This document shows, piece after piece, positions 1 through 7,822 of a stretch of 16,457 nucleotides of DNA. The DNA lies in NCBI GenBank assembly GCA_902984215.1, contig CADWAF010001268.1:1-16457 (forward strand). The letters are read 5' to 3'. The notes under the pieces were generated by a model. That model saw only the letters and a program-made list of their open reading frames with translations, was not told where the DNA came from and searched no databases. The position numbers and the translations under genes are program-made. Numbering within the stretch: the stretch's first letter is position 1; the number at the start of each line of letters is the position of its first letter. The DNA comes from Willaertia magna (Eukaryota; Heterolobosea; Eutetramitea; Acrasida; Naegleriidae).

Positions 1-46
1 AAACTATATTACTTCTTGTAACGTTGTTATTTCTTGTAGAGTGCAT
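1..46 (-). CDS. possible 5' end of a gene leaving the window
   Basis: On the minus strand an ATG at 46-44 opens a frame that reads MHSTRNNNVTRSNIV and reaches the window edge without a stop. The stretch before it on the minus strand is rich in A and C (including ACAACAAAGAAAGAAGAAG), which resembles the leaders of the other genes here. The frame is too short to recognise a family, and the ATG could belong to an untranslated leader. If it is real, the gene is divergent from the presequence protease and shares its promoter region. Confidence 0.25.
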   Translation of the reverse strand, partial: MHSTRNNNVTRSNIV

Positions 47-319
47 TGCTTGGATGGTGATGGAGGTAACGTCTTTGTTTGGTAGAAGGAGAGTGGTTAG
101 CTTCTTCTTTCTTTGTTGTGATTGTTTTAATTTTTTTTGCTGATTTTGTGGTGACCAGTGAAAAAGCGATGAGAAAATTAAGAATTTACAATGTTTGATA
201 AAGACCTAATTTGTGCTATGGCGCCAGTCACGTTTTACGCAAAAAATATAACGTGACCGAATCCAAATTATTTTTAAAAAATTAACTAAAAAATAAATTT
301 TCAAAATTTAAAAAAAAAA
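47..319. promoter_or_regulatory. intergenic region upstream of the presequence protease
   Basis: This stretch holds no convincing coding sequence. It includes the probable leader of a divergent gene to the left and the promoter and A-rich leader of the protease gene to the right; the ATG at 320 follows a run of A. A perfect 8-bp inverted repeat, GTCACGTT at 227-234 and AACGTGAC at 250-257 separated by 15 nt, lies about 65-90 nt before the ATG and stands out against the A/T background. It could bind a dimeric regulator, which is inference only. Confidence 0.45.
227..257. repeat. 8-bp inverted repeat GTCACGTT...AACGTGAC
   Basis: The arms at 227-234 and 250-257 are perfectly complementary and separated by 15 nt containing ACGCAAAAAA. 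Being G/C-containing in a very A/T-rich promoter, the element is a plausible protein-binding site for the protease gene or a divergent neighbour. A related sequence, GTCACGCGCAAAAAA, occurs at 7032-7046 upstream of the cyclase. Confidence 0.5.
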
Positions 320-3300
320 ATGAAAAAATTACTTTCCCATCAACAATTAGTGAAAAGCGGAAGTCATAAGAAAATTCAAAAACTTTCACAAAACTATTTT
401 TATCATCATACCCTATCTTCAAAACCAATCATTAACCCAAAGAATAAAACTATAAATAACAGCACTACCAAATCATCATGTTATAATAAACCAACAATTC
501 TATCTTTTCAACAACGTTCTTATCATTCTAATAGAATTACAAATCAACAAATTGAAGAAAATTTAGAAGAAGAAGAAGCGGAAGAATTTGTACAAATTCC
601 AAATACCAGCGTAATTCCCTTAACAAGTGGTAAAGGTCCCCTCTACAGTCATTTAAAAGTTGGAGATTTATTAGAAAATCAAACATGGAAATTAATGGAA
701 ATAAACGATTTAAAAGATTATTCTCTCACATCGTATCTTTTAAAAAATACAAAAACAGATACTTATTATCTACATTTAGATGCTCCACATGATACAAATA
801 ACTCTTTCGCAATAACTTTTCAAACGCCACCTTCCAATAATTCAGGTATCCCTCACATATTAGAACATACAACCCTTTGTGGAAGTGAGAAATTCCCAGT
901 TAGAGATTTATTTTTTAATATGATGAAGAGAAGCTTAAATACTTATATGAATGCTTATACCGCAAATGATCATACAACTTACCCTTTCGCTACAATTAAC
1001 GAAAATGATTTTTATAATTTAATGAATGTTTATTTGGATGCTACATTTTTCCCTCGAATTTTAAAGAATGATTTTAATCAAGAAGGTTGGAGATTGGAAT
1101 ATGACAATGAAAATAGTGAAAAGACAGTTGACAGTAATGAAAGTAAATTAAAAATTAAAGGTGTAGTTTACAATGAAATGAAAGGAGCAATGAGTGACAG
1201 TAGTTCTTATTTTGGAATGTTATTACAAAAAAATTTATTACCAAATACAATTTATGAATTTAATTCTGGTGGTGATCCAGATGATATCCCAAAATTAACT
1301 TATGAAGAATTAAAAAATTACCATAAAAAGTATTATACTCCAAATAAGTCAAAAATTTACACTTATGGAAATTTAAATTTTTTAAAACATTTAAAATATT
1401 TAAATGAATTTGTTTTTAATAAATTTAATGAAAATTTAAATTTACCAAATATGGAAAATGAAAGAGTTGAAAAGTGGAATAAACCAAAAATAGTAGTGGA
1501 ATATGGTCCTCCAGATAGTTTTGGAAATAATGAAACAATGATGTCTGACATTCCAGATGACAATGAAAATAATAAAAATGGTAACAAAAATATAAAATTA
1601 GCAATTGGTTATTTATTAACAAAAAAGGAAGATACTTATGAATCTTTTGTAATGAATTTTATTTGTAATTTATTATTAGATGAACCACGTGGAATATTTT
1701 ACAAAAATTTAATTGCAAGTGGAATTGCTCCAGATTTCTCTCCTTCTAGTGGATATGACTCTTCAACTGGTGATTCCATTTTTAGTGTCGGAGTTCAAAA
1801 TATTTCCGAAGAGCAAATTGAACAAGTAATTACTATCATTAGAAATACATTTTTAGAAGTTTACAAAAATGGAATTAGTTCTGATTTAATTGAAACAATT
1901 TTACATTCTATTGAACTTTCCATAAAAAAGAAAACTCCTAATTTCGGAGTTAATTGTTGTTATTCCATTTTTAGTAATTGGATTCATCAAAATGATCCAA
2001 TTTTATCATTTAAATTAAATGATTATTTATTTTATTTAAAAAAAAATTTACAAAACAAAAATTATTTTAAAAAATTTATAAAAAAATATTTCCTAGAAAA
2101 TTCACATGAATTAACTTTGGTTGTAAAACCTGACAATTTATTTTTTGTAAAAAAGAAAAATTTAGAAAATGAATATTTATTAAATTTAGAAAAAAAATTA
2201 ACAAATTTAGAAAAATTAAATTTAGTAAAAGAAGCTGAAGAAAATGAAAAATTAAAAATTGAACAATCTAAAAATATTGAATGTTTACCAACTTTAGAAT
2301 TAAAAGATATTTCTAGAAAGATTTTAGATCCACAAATTGTGAAATGTGTAAATGTTACAAATGTTACACAAAATGTCACAAAAGTGGACAATCCAGTCAC
2401 AAATATTTTAAAAAGTGTAGATGTCACAGACAAAAAAGAAATTTACAAAAATCAAATGGATAATGTCACATTCTATTTAAATCCAATTCAAGGAACTAAC
2501 GGAATAGTCCAAATCACAACATTAGTTCCAATACCAATTAAAGAAATACCACAACATTTACTTCCATACATTTCCCTATTCGGAAATTTAATTACAAAAA
2601 TAGGAACAGACCAATACAACCATTTAGATCTAGCTCATCAAATTGAACTCTTCACTGGCGGAATTGACGCTTCCGTAGTTATCCTACCAAATTTATCTTC
2701 ATGTGAATCCTTCCAATTCGCTTTTAAATTCCAATCCTTTTGTTTAGAACGAAATACAACTAAAATGATACAACTTTTCCAAGAAATTTATACAAATGTT
2801 AACTTTTTAAAAAATCTAAATTATGTAATGACATGTATAGATCAAATAACTTTAGATGTAATGAATGGAATGTTAAGTAATGGACATTATTATGCTAGAA
2901 CACATGCATCTAGTAATTTATTATGTTATGATTATTTTGTTAATTGTAATAATGGAATTGATGCTTTAAAATTTATAATGAAACAATCAAATTCTTTTAA
3001 TAATGGAAATATTGGAGATAATGAAGAAATTGGAAGGAATTTACAAGAATTAGCTAAATTATTGTTGAGAAGAGAAAATATGAAGATTTTAATTACATGT
3101 GAAGAAGAAGTATTACAAAAAGTTGAAAATGAAATGTTAAATAATTTTTATAATGCCATTCCATCAAATAACACAACAATACAAGATTTTAATTTACAAA
3201 ATAATATTAAAGAATTAAATGAACATTTAGGTTTTAAATTAAATATTAACAAACATTCATATTTTACACTTCCTTCTTCAATTGGATTTTTAGGTAAAGC

Positions 3301-3835
3301 AACAATTACAACACCATTTATTACAAAAGATTCTGCATTATTAAAAGTATTATCTACATGTTTAAATTCAAATTATTTACATCAAGAAATACGTGAAAAG
3401 GGTGGTGCATATGGAAGTAATGTTATTCAAGGAATGAATGGAATGTTTACTTTTTCATCTTATCGTGATCCTAATCCTTATCATTCATTAAATATTTGTA
3501 ATAATGTAATGAATTGGATTAATAATAACAATGAAGTTTTATCTGAAAAGATGTTACAAGAAGCAAAATTACAAGTATTTCAACAATTGGATGCACCTGT
3601 AACTCCGCATTTTCATGCTCAAAGTTTAATGATTTATGGAATTAATGATGAATTGAGACAATTTAGAAGAAATATTATTTTAGATGCAACAAGAGAAGAA
3701 TTACAACAAGTTTGTTACAAATATTTTGATAAAGAAAATGAAAAGAGTGCTGTTACAATACTTGGTGGTGATTTCAATAGTGATATTCCAAAAGAAGATC
3801 AAGAAAGATGGAGTGTAGAAAGTTTAGATAATTAA
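320..3835 (+). CDS. PITRM1: presequence protease, M16C metallopeptidase, mitochondrial
   Basis: This 1171-residue protein belongs to the PreP/Cym1/PITRM1 family of zinc peptidases, which degrade cleaved targeting presequences and other short peptides in the mitochondrial matrix. The inverted zinc motif HILEH is at residues 179-183. The third zinc ligand is Glu286 in GVVYNEMKGA, about 107 residues downstream as expected for the family. The stretch from GIPHILEH through CGSEKFPVRD, DATFFP and EGWRLE closely follows animal PITRM1. The C-terminal Arg/Tyr pair that completes the active site is present in EIREKGGAYG (R1025, Y1031). The first 30 or so residues are basic with no acidic residues, fitting a mitochondrial targeting sequence. 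The protein is somewhat longer than animal or yeast homologues (about 1000 residues), because of a long N-terminus and a charged linker between the two M16 halves (about 625-720) that carries repeated V-T pairs. No intron is needed. An AATAAA lies at 3850-3855. Confidence 0.95.
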   Translation: MKKLLSHQQLVKSGSHKKIQKLSQNYFYHHTLSSKPIINPKNKTINNSTTKSSCYNKPTILSFQQRSYHSNRITNQQIEENLEEEEAEEFVQIPNTSVIPLTSGKGPLYSHLKVGDLLENQTWKLMEINDLKDYSLTSYLLKNTKTDTYYLHLDAPHDTNNSFAITFQTPPSNNSGIPHILEHTTLCGSEKFPVRDLFFNMMKRSLNTYMNAYTANDHTTYPFATINENDFYNLMNVYLDATFFPRILKNDFNQEGWRLEYDNENSEKTVDSNESKLKIKGVVYNEMKGAMSDSSSYFGMLLQKNLLPNTIYEFNSGGDPDDIPKLTYEELKNYHKKYYTPNKSKIYTYGNLNFLKHLKYLNEFVFNKFNENLNLPNMENERVEKWNKPKIVVEYGPPDSFGNNETMMSDIPDDNENNKNGNKNIKLAIGYLLTKKEDTYESFVMNFICNLLLDEPRGIFYKNLIASGIAPDFSPSSGYDSSTGDSIFSVGVQNISEEQIEQVITIIRNTFLEVYKNGISSDLIETILHSIELSIKKKTPNFGVNCCYSIFSNWIHQNDPILSFKLNDYLFYLKKNLQNKNYFKKFIKKYFLENSHELTLVVKPDNLFFVKKKNLENEYLLNLEKKLTNLEKLNLVKEAEENEKLKIEQSKNIECLPTLELKDISRKILDPQIVKCVNVTNVTQNVTKVDNPVTNILKSVDVTDKKEIYKNQMDNVTFYLNPIQGTNGIVQITTLVPIPIKEIPQHLLPYISLFGNLITKIGTDQYNHLDLAHQIELFTGGIDASVVILPNLSSCESFQFAFKFQSFCLERNTTKMIQLFQEIYTNVNFLKNLNYVMTCIDQITLDVMNGMLSNGHYYARTHASSNLLCYDYFVNCNNGIDALKFIMKQSNSFNNGNIGDNEEIGRNLQELAKLLLRRENMKILITCEEEVLQKVENEMLNNFYNAIPSNNTTIQDFNLQNNIKELNEHLGFKLNINKHSYFTLPSSIGFLGKATITTPFITKDSALLKVLSTCLNSNYLHQEIREKGGAYGSNVIQGMNGMFTFSSYRDPNPYHSLNICNNVMNWINNNNEVLSEKMLQEAKLQVFQQLDAPVTPHFHAQSLMIYGINDELRQFRRNIILDATREELQQVCYKYFDKENEKSAVTILGGDFNSDIPKEDQERWSVESLDN

Positions 3836-3942
3836 ACACTCTATTAAAAAATAAATTTTATAAATATTTTTCTAAAATGGAAAGCAACTATTTTTGCATT
3901 TAACAGTGTTTACAATATTTATTTTACAACTTAAAAAAAAGA

Positions 3943-4185
3943 ATGGAAGAAGAAAACAAAATAAAGGATGAAAGTTTTGCTCCTGCAACTCAATTGACTT
4001 CAAAGAGTAGTCAAACACAACAAGTTCCTAAAGAAAAAATTCGTCATCACTCCCCTCACTGGGAAAAAGTTGATAAAAGAGACAATGCTCCAAATTATGG
4101 GGAAACAAGTCTAGGTTTCAATCAAACCGAAGATCAAGATTGGTGCGTCGGTCCTAATTGTCCAAGTCACAAGCCAACCGTTTAA
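3943..4185 (+). CDS. unrecognised 80-residue hydrophilic protein
   Basis: I do not recognise this protein. It is hydrophilic, with no signal peptide or membrane segment. The N-terminal half is rich in Lys, Glu, Gln and Ser and looks disordered. The C-terminal half has a more conserved look: HSPHWEKVDKRDNAPNYGE followed by QDWCVGPNCPSH, with a Cys-x4-Cys pair and several His residues that could bind a metal or form a disulphide. The ATG follows an A-rich leader 107 nt after the protease stop, on the same strand, and an AATAAA follows at 4222-4227. It was compared with small mitochondrial assembly factors such as SDHAF4, but the diagnostic C-terminal motif of that family is absent. Coding status is likely from position, codon bias and leader, but function is unknown. 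Confidence 0.65.
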   Translation: MEEENKIKDESFAPATQLTSKSSQTQQVPKEKIRHHSPHWEKVDKRDNAPNYGETSLGFNQTEDQDWCVGPNCPSHKPTV

Positions 4186-4221
4186 ATGCGCCGCAACAAA
4201 CAAGCCAAAAAGAACAAATTA

Positions 4222-4227
4222 AATAAA
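4222..4227 (+). terminator. probable polyadenylation signal AATAAA
   Basis: AATAAA lies 37 nt after the stop codon of the 80-residue protein, in the 52-nt gap before the convergent cyclase gene. Similar hexamers follow the protease (3850-3855) and the subtilase (11064-11069). In such A/T-rich DNA single matches are weak evidence. Confidence 0.4.
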
Positions 4228-4237
4228 ATGTTGCCAT

Positions 4238-6832
4238 CTACTTTTCGTGAAGCGTCAAAGTGAAATCGGAGTCTTCGTGCTTGTTTAAACCTACCAATTG
4301 CTCTGCACGTTTTTGCAATTCAAAAACAAATCTATAATCTAGCGTATCTTCTTTTCCTTCATTCATTGATTGATTCTTCACACTGAAAAGTATTTCTGCC
4401 AATTCGTTTAACTTTTCTTTCATAAACCCGTAATTTCTTTGAATCATATCATCTCTAACTTTTAAAAGAATGGAATGTATTTGTTTTTGTAGTGGAGTAG
4501 ATTCACTCCATTCACAAACTAAAGTGTATACCTGGGTCGTTTGATTTTTACCTTTAAGTCTAACAACATCTACAAAGAAACAAAGGAATTTACTTGCCAC
4601 CTGGTTGTAAGTCGCTTCTCCAATTAAAATTTTAGTGTCGTATCTCTTATTCAAAGCTTCTAATCTTGCGCTAGTGTTTACAGTATCACCAATAGCTGTA
4701 TAGTTGAATCTTTCTTTTGAGCCTATATTTCCTATCATAGCATTCCCGGTATTACATCCAATCCTAATTTTTACATAAGGTAGACCATCTTGTTGGTTTT
4801 TAATTTTAATTTTGTCAATGTTATAAGCAGTAAGAAGTGCTGCTCTACAAACTTTTACAGCATGGTCGTCCAGTGGATGAAAAGGATTTGAAAATATTGA
4901 CATTGTACCATCTTCAAAAATTGTGAATGTTAAAATACTAAGAATACATACCTCCTATAAATTTATCCACTTGACCTCCACAAGCCTCAACACTGCTTGT
5001 TACCGCCTCAAAATAACCAGTAATAACTTTAAGAAGTATTGGTATACTACTAGTTTCAGTAAAGGTTGTAAAGTCAGCAATATCTGTAAACATTACAGAT
5101 GTATTTGCGTTGACGACTCCTAGTTTTGCCTTTGATCCAGATTGTACAACTGCCTTTACAATTTCTCTGGGGATATATTTCATGAAGCTTGTAAACCCAT
5201 TCTTAACAGATTTGATTGATTTCTGCAGTAAACCTAATTCATACATTACATTCAATGCTTTATGTTCTTTTATACTATCAATTTCCATCTTAGATAGTGT
5301 ATACATGTCAGAGGATACTTTCCATATTGATTTGGTTATTATTTGGGTTACAACGACCATTACAAGTGTTCCCACAATAATTAAAACTATAGAAATAGAA
5401 AGGACTGCTGGAGAACTCCCAAATATTATGTTTACAAAACCGTAATTATTTGTGCAAACAATTAAAAGCCAATCTAAGCCAAAACCATCTGTTATTGAAT
5501 AGACGCTAACCCTGAAGTTACCAGACCAAAAACTTGTTACATTAGGAGTTATAAGATTAAAGTTTGAGTTGTTTTTACCCACAGGATATATTAATTTCAG
5601 TTCTTCTAGTGTGGTTGCAACAGTTTTGAACAGATTATTGCCATTAGAGAGATGAACCCTCGTCCCATTTTCTGTCAACATGTTTACTTTCTCGTTAGTT
5701 GTAAAAGCTGTGGAAATTAAATTTCCATTTCTCTCAACAATAGCCACGCCAATGGACCCAGTAAGCGAGTCCTTATTTAACATTAGGGTATCTCTTATCA
5801 AATTGTCGATATTGTACAAATCAAAATGAGCTGCGATAACCTCTGTTGTTTGTGACCTAATTCCATTTGATGTATAGTATGTCGGAAAATTAAATTTAAC
5901 AGCCAATGATAATGAAATACAGTTGTAAAAATAGTTTAAATATATTGGACTCCATGAAGGATTAGGATAAGATTGCAATGCCCCAACATACCACAATCTT
6001 TTGTGAGGGTAGTAGTTATCTGTTTGGCTGTGATATCCTATTGGATGGTAGTACTCATCAAAATAATAATTAATAACAGTGGCATTGTGATATCTCATTT
6101 GAAGTACACGTCTGGATGGATTTATTTCAAAGGCTGCATAATCACCAAGACTGTTTCCATATAAAAACATTGTAGATGATTTATAAGCCTCCTTTATAGG
6201 TCCAAAGATATAATGCACACTTGAATAATCGTCAACAGTTCCTGCCACTGAATTATTTGCTTGAACACTTTGCATCTTAAACGATTTTTTAATTTGAAAG
6301 AGAATATCTGGTGCTGTCGACTAATAATAAAGGATTTAAAGAAAGGTTTAGAGTTTACTACTTACTATATAACTTCTTACTTGTAACTCTATGTTACGCT
6401 CCCTAACTGTAGACATTTCTTGCACTATATTTTCTCCGCTGGTATAAAATAATAGTATCATAGCCCCTATACAAATCGCAGTTTGTAATAAGAAAATTAC
6501 CAAAAGTATATTTTGTAACGAATGTATTGCCGGACAACATCTTCTAAGAAACGCTTTAAATCCTTTTTGTTGTTCCATTACATCCCCAAAAGAAGTATCA
6601 GCAGACAATGAACCGGATTGTGTATCAGATAAAGGATGTATTTTGTTTGTATTGAATATGAAATGACTATGTTCTTCAGGTAATTCTTGTAGAATAGCAT
6701 GATTGATGCTCAGCCTTAGGGCATTATTGTTTTTATATATATTGGATCTTAAGGAAAAGTTTAATTATAACTATTAATTCATGTTTCTACGTACCTTACC
6801 ATTGGTCCGTCATTGACAAATGGCTCGGACAT
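4238..6832 (-). CDS. two-pass receptor adenylate cyclase, class IIIb, with Cache-like sensor
   Basis: Four minus-strand exons (6832-6795, 6747-6366, 6320-4952, 4911-4238) join in frame to give 820 residues. The ATG at 6832 is the first after an in-frame TAG. The protein has a cytosolic N-terminus, a membrane segment at about 90-113, an extracytoplasmic Cache-like region to about 440 (motifs such as KRLWYVGA and GSIGVAI), a second membrane segment at about 443-467, a helical linker ending in SFMKYIPREIV, and one cyclase domain. Metal-binding aspartates are D553 (MFTDIADF) and D597 (DKFIGDG). K593 sits at the purine-specificity position and T668 replaces the Asp or Cys at the partner position. 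N675 and R679 (DTVNTSARLE) are the transition-state residues. Lys with Thr is the class IIIb adenylate cyclase pattern, unlike the Glu/Cys of guanylate cyclases. It should make cAMP from ATP as a homodimer in response to an extracellular ligand. The ligand is unknown, and bicarbonate stimulation, known for other class IIIb enzymes, is possible. Confidence 0.88.
4912..4951 (-). other. intron 3 of the cyclase gene (40 nt)
   Basis: On the minus strand the intron begins GTATGT (4951-4946) and ends AG (4913-4912). Removing it restores the invariant DKFIGDG motif: the upstream exon ends GGA G and the next begins AT GGT, so the split codon G|AT encodes the catalytic Asp597. Unspliced reading would give GGMYS and then a stop. 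Confidence 0.93.
6321..6365 (-). other. intron 2 of the cyclase gene (45 nt)
   Basis: On the minus strand the intron starts GTAAGT at 6365 and ends ATTATTAG at 6321. It is phase 0 and joins ...VRSYI to STAPDILFQ just after the first membrane segment, at the start of the extracytoplasmic region. Reading through meets a stop within a few codons. An upstream GTAAGA inside the same exon is a poorer donor. Confidence 0.8.
6748..6794 (-). other. intron 1 of the cyclase gene (47 nt)
   Basis: On the minus strand the donor is GTACGT at 6794 and the acceptor is CCTTAAG at 6748. Splicing joins MSEPFVNDGPMV to RSNIYKNN with a codon AG|A in the correct phase for exon 2. The donor GTAAGG eight nucleotides earlier does not keep the frame. 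Exon 1 is only 38 nt, so this is the least certain junction in the gene. Confidence 0.65.
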
Positions 6833-7822
6833 TATCTAGATAATTTACTAATGAGTTTTTATAAATATTATGAAGTAAATGAAAGGATGACACTAATGGT
6901 CGATTATAATATAAGTTTAGTTCTTGGCGTATTTTTTAAAAGCAAATCTGTATCTGAAAAAATTTAAAGGCGGGAAAAGATGACTACTAAAAAGAAACTG
7001 TTCCTTAAAATTTGATTACTTTATAATTATGGTCACGCGCAAAAAAGGAGAATATTTTAACGAAAACTATATCATGCATGCAACGATCGTTTCCTTAATA
7101 ATTAAACAATAATAAAGCATTCAATTTAATTATTAAAAAATATTATTATTAATATACTCATATAATTTTCAAGCAGTTAATTCAAATAAACAACAGAGTG
7201 TTTAATGACAATTTCGTTTTGCTAGTAAAGAGGCAAAGATCCTTTCATTATCGGATTGTTGTTTGTCCTCTTCCATGTACTGTTCAATTTAAGGTAAACA
7301 GATTTGCATAGGATTTATTAAGTATAAGCCATCAACTTTTTAATAGCTTATAATGCTTGAATGGTTTTGTTAAATGTAGAGTAATTTTAACCACTCGAGA
7401 AGTTTTTTTGAGGGTTTTTTACAATATACTTTAACAACAGTTTTCTAACCATGGTTTTTTCAGAATTTTCTGAAACTCCCTCTCAAGCTAAAGAATTCTA
7501 GTAAATTACTCTTCATTTAATTCAACTTTGGAAACGGAAGTCATTAAAACCTTAAGATAGAAACAAAGTAGATATAAGATAGAATACAAATTTCAAAATT
7601 AAATAAGGCAAAGAGTAATAAATACCTTAATTAAAAATTCATCTAGTCTCCGTCAAGTAGAACCCCTTCCAATTTCCATAATTTAAAAAAAAATTTTGTG
7701 AAAAGAGATAATTAAAAAAAATATTCACACATATCCAACCAATATCCATTTACCGAAGGAAAACAGTAAAAAATAATCTACTACTCCAACAAAATTTTCA
7801 ACAAGAAAATTAGTTCAACAAA
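6833..7822. promoter_or_regulatory. 990-nt divergent promoter region between cyclase and subtilase
   Basis: No gene of convincing size is visible here. The region is unusually long for this compact window. It contains GTCACGCGCAAAAAA at 7032-7046, adjacent 8-bp palindromes CATGCATG (7073-7080) and ACGATCGT (7083-7090), and a cluster at 7447-7473 with a 10-bp palindrome AACCATGGTT and the inverted repeat TCAGAA-TT-TTCTGA, which contains the two-unit heat-shock-element pattern GAAnnTTC. A 16-codon ORF begins at 7451 (MVFSEFSETPSQAKEF). The last 100 nt before 7823 are rich in A and C, like a leader for the subtilase. Parts of unknown non-coding or small-exon genes cannot be excluded. Confidence 0.5.
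7460..7473. promoter_or_regulatory. heat-shock-element-like inverted repeat
   Basis: TCAGAA and TTCTGA are perfect inverted arms separated by TT and include AGAATTTTCT, which fits the nGAAnnTTCn half of a heat shock element. A third correctly spaced unit is missing: the next GAA is one base too close. The site is about 350 nt before the subtilase ATG. It is a candidate only, since GAA and TTC are common in A/T-rich DNA. Confidence 0.25.

Noticed and set aside
2062..2433. 123-codon minus-strand open frame rich in Phe and Ser
   Set aside because: It mirrors the A-rich coding strand of the presequence protease and is a typical antisense shadow.
3943..4185. Assignment as the succinate dehydrogenase assembly factor SDHAF4
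   Set aside because: The diagnostic C-terminal motif of that family is absent.
7451..7501. 16-codon ORF upstream of the subtilase
   Set aside because: It is short, more than 300 nt before the start, and its ATG lies in a palindrome; chance is the simplest explanation.
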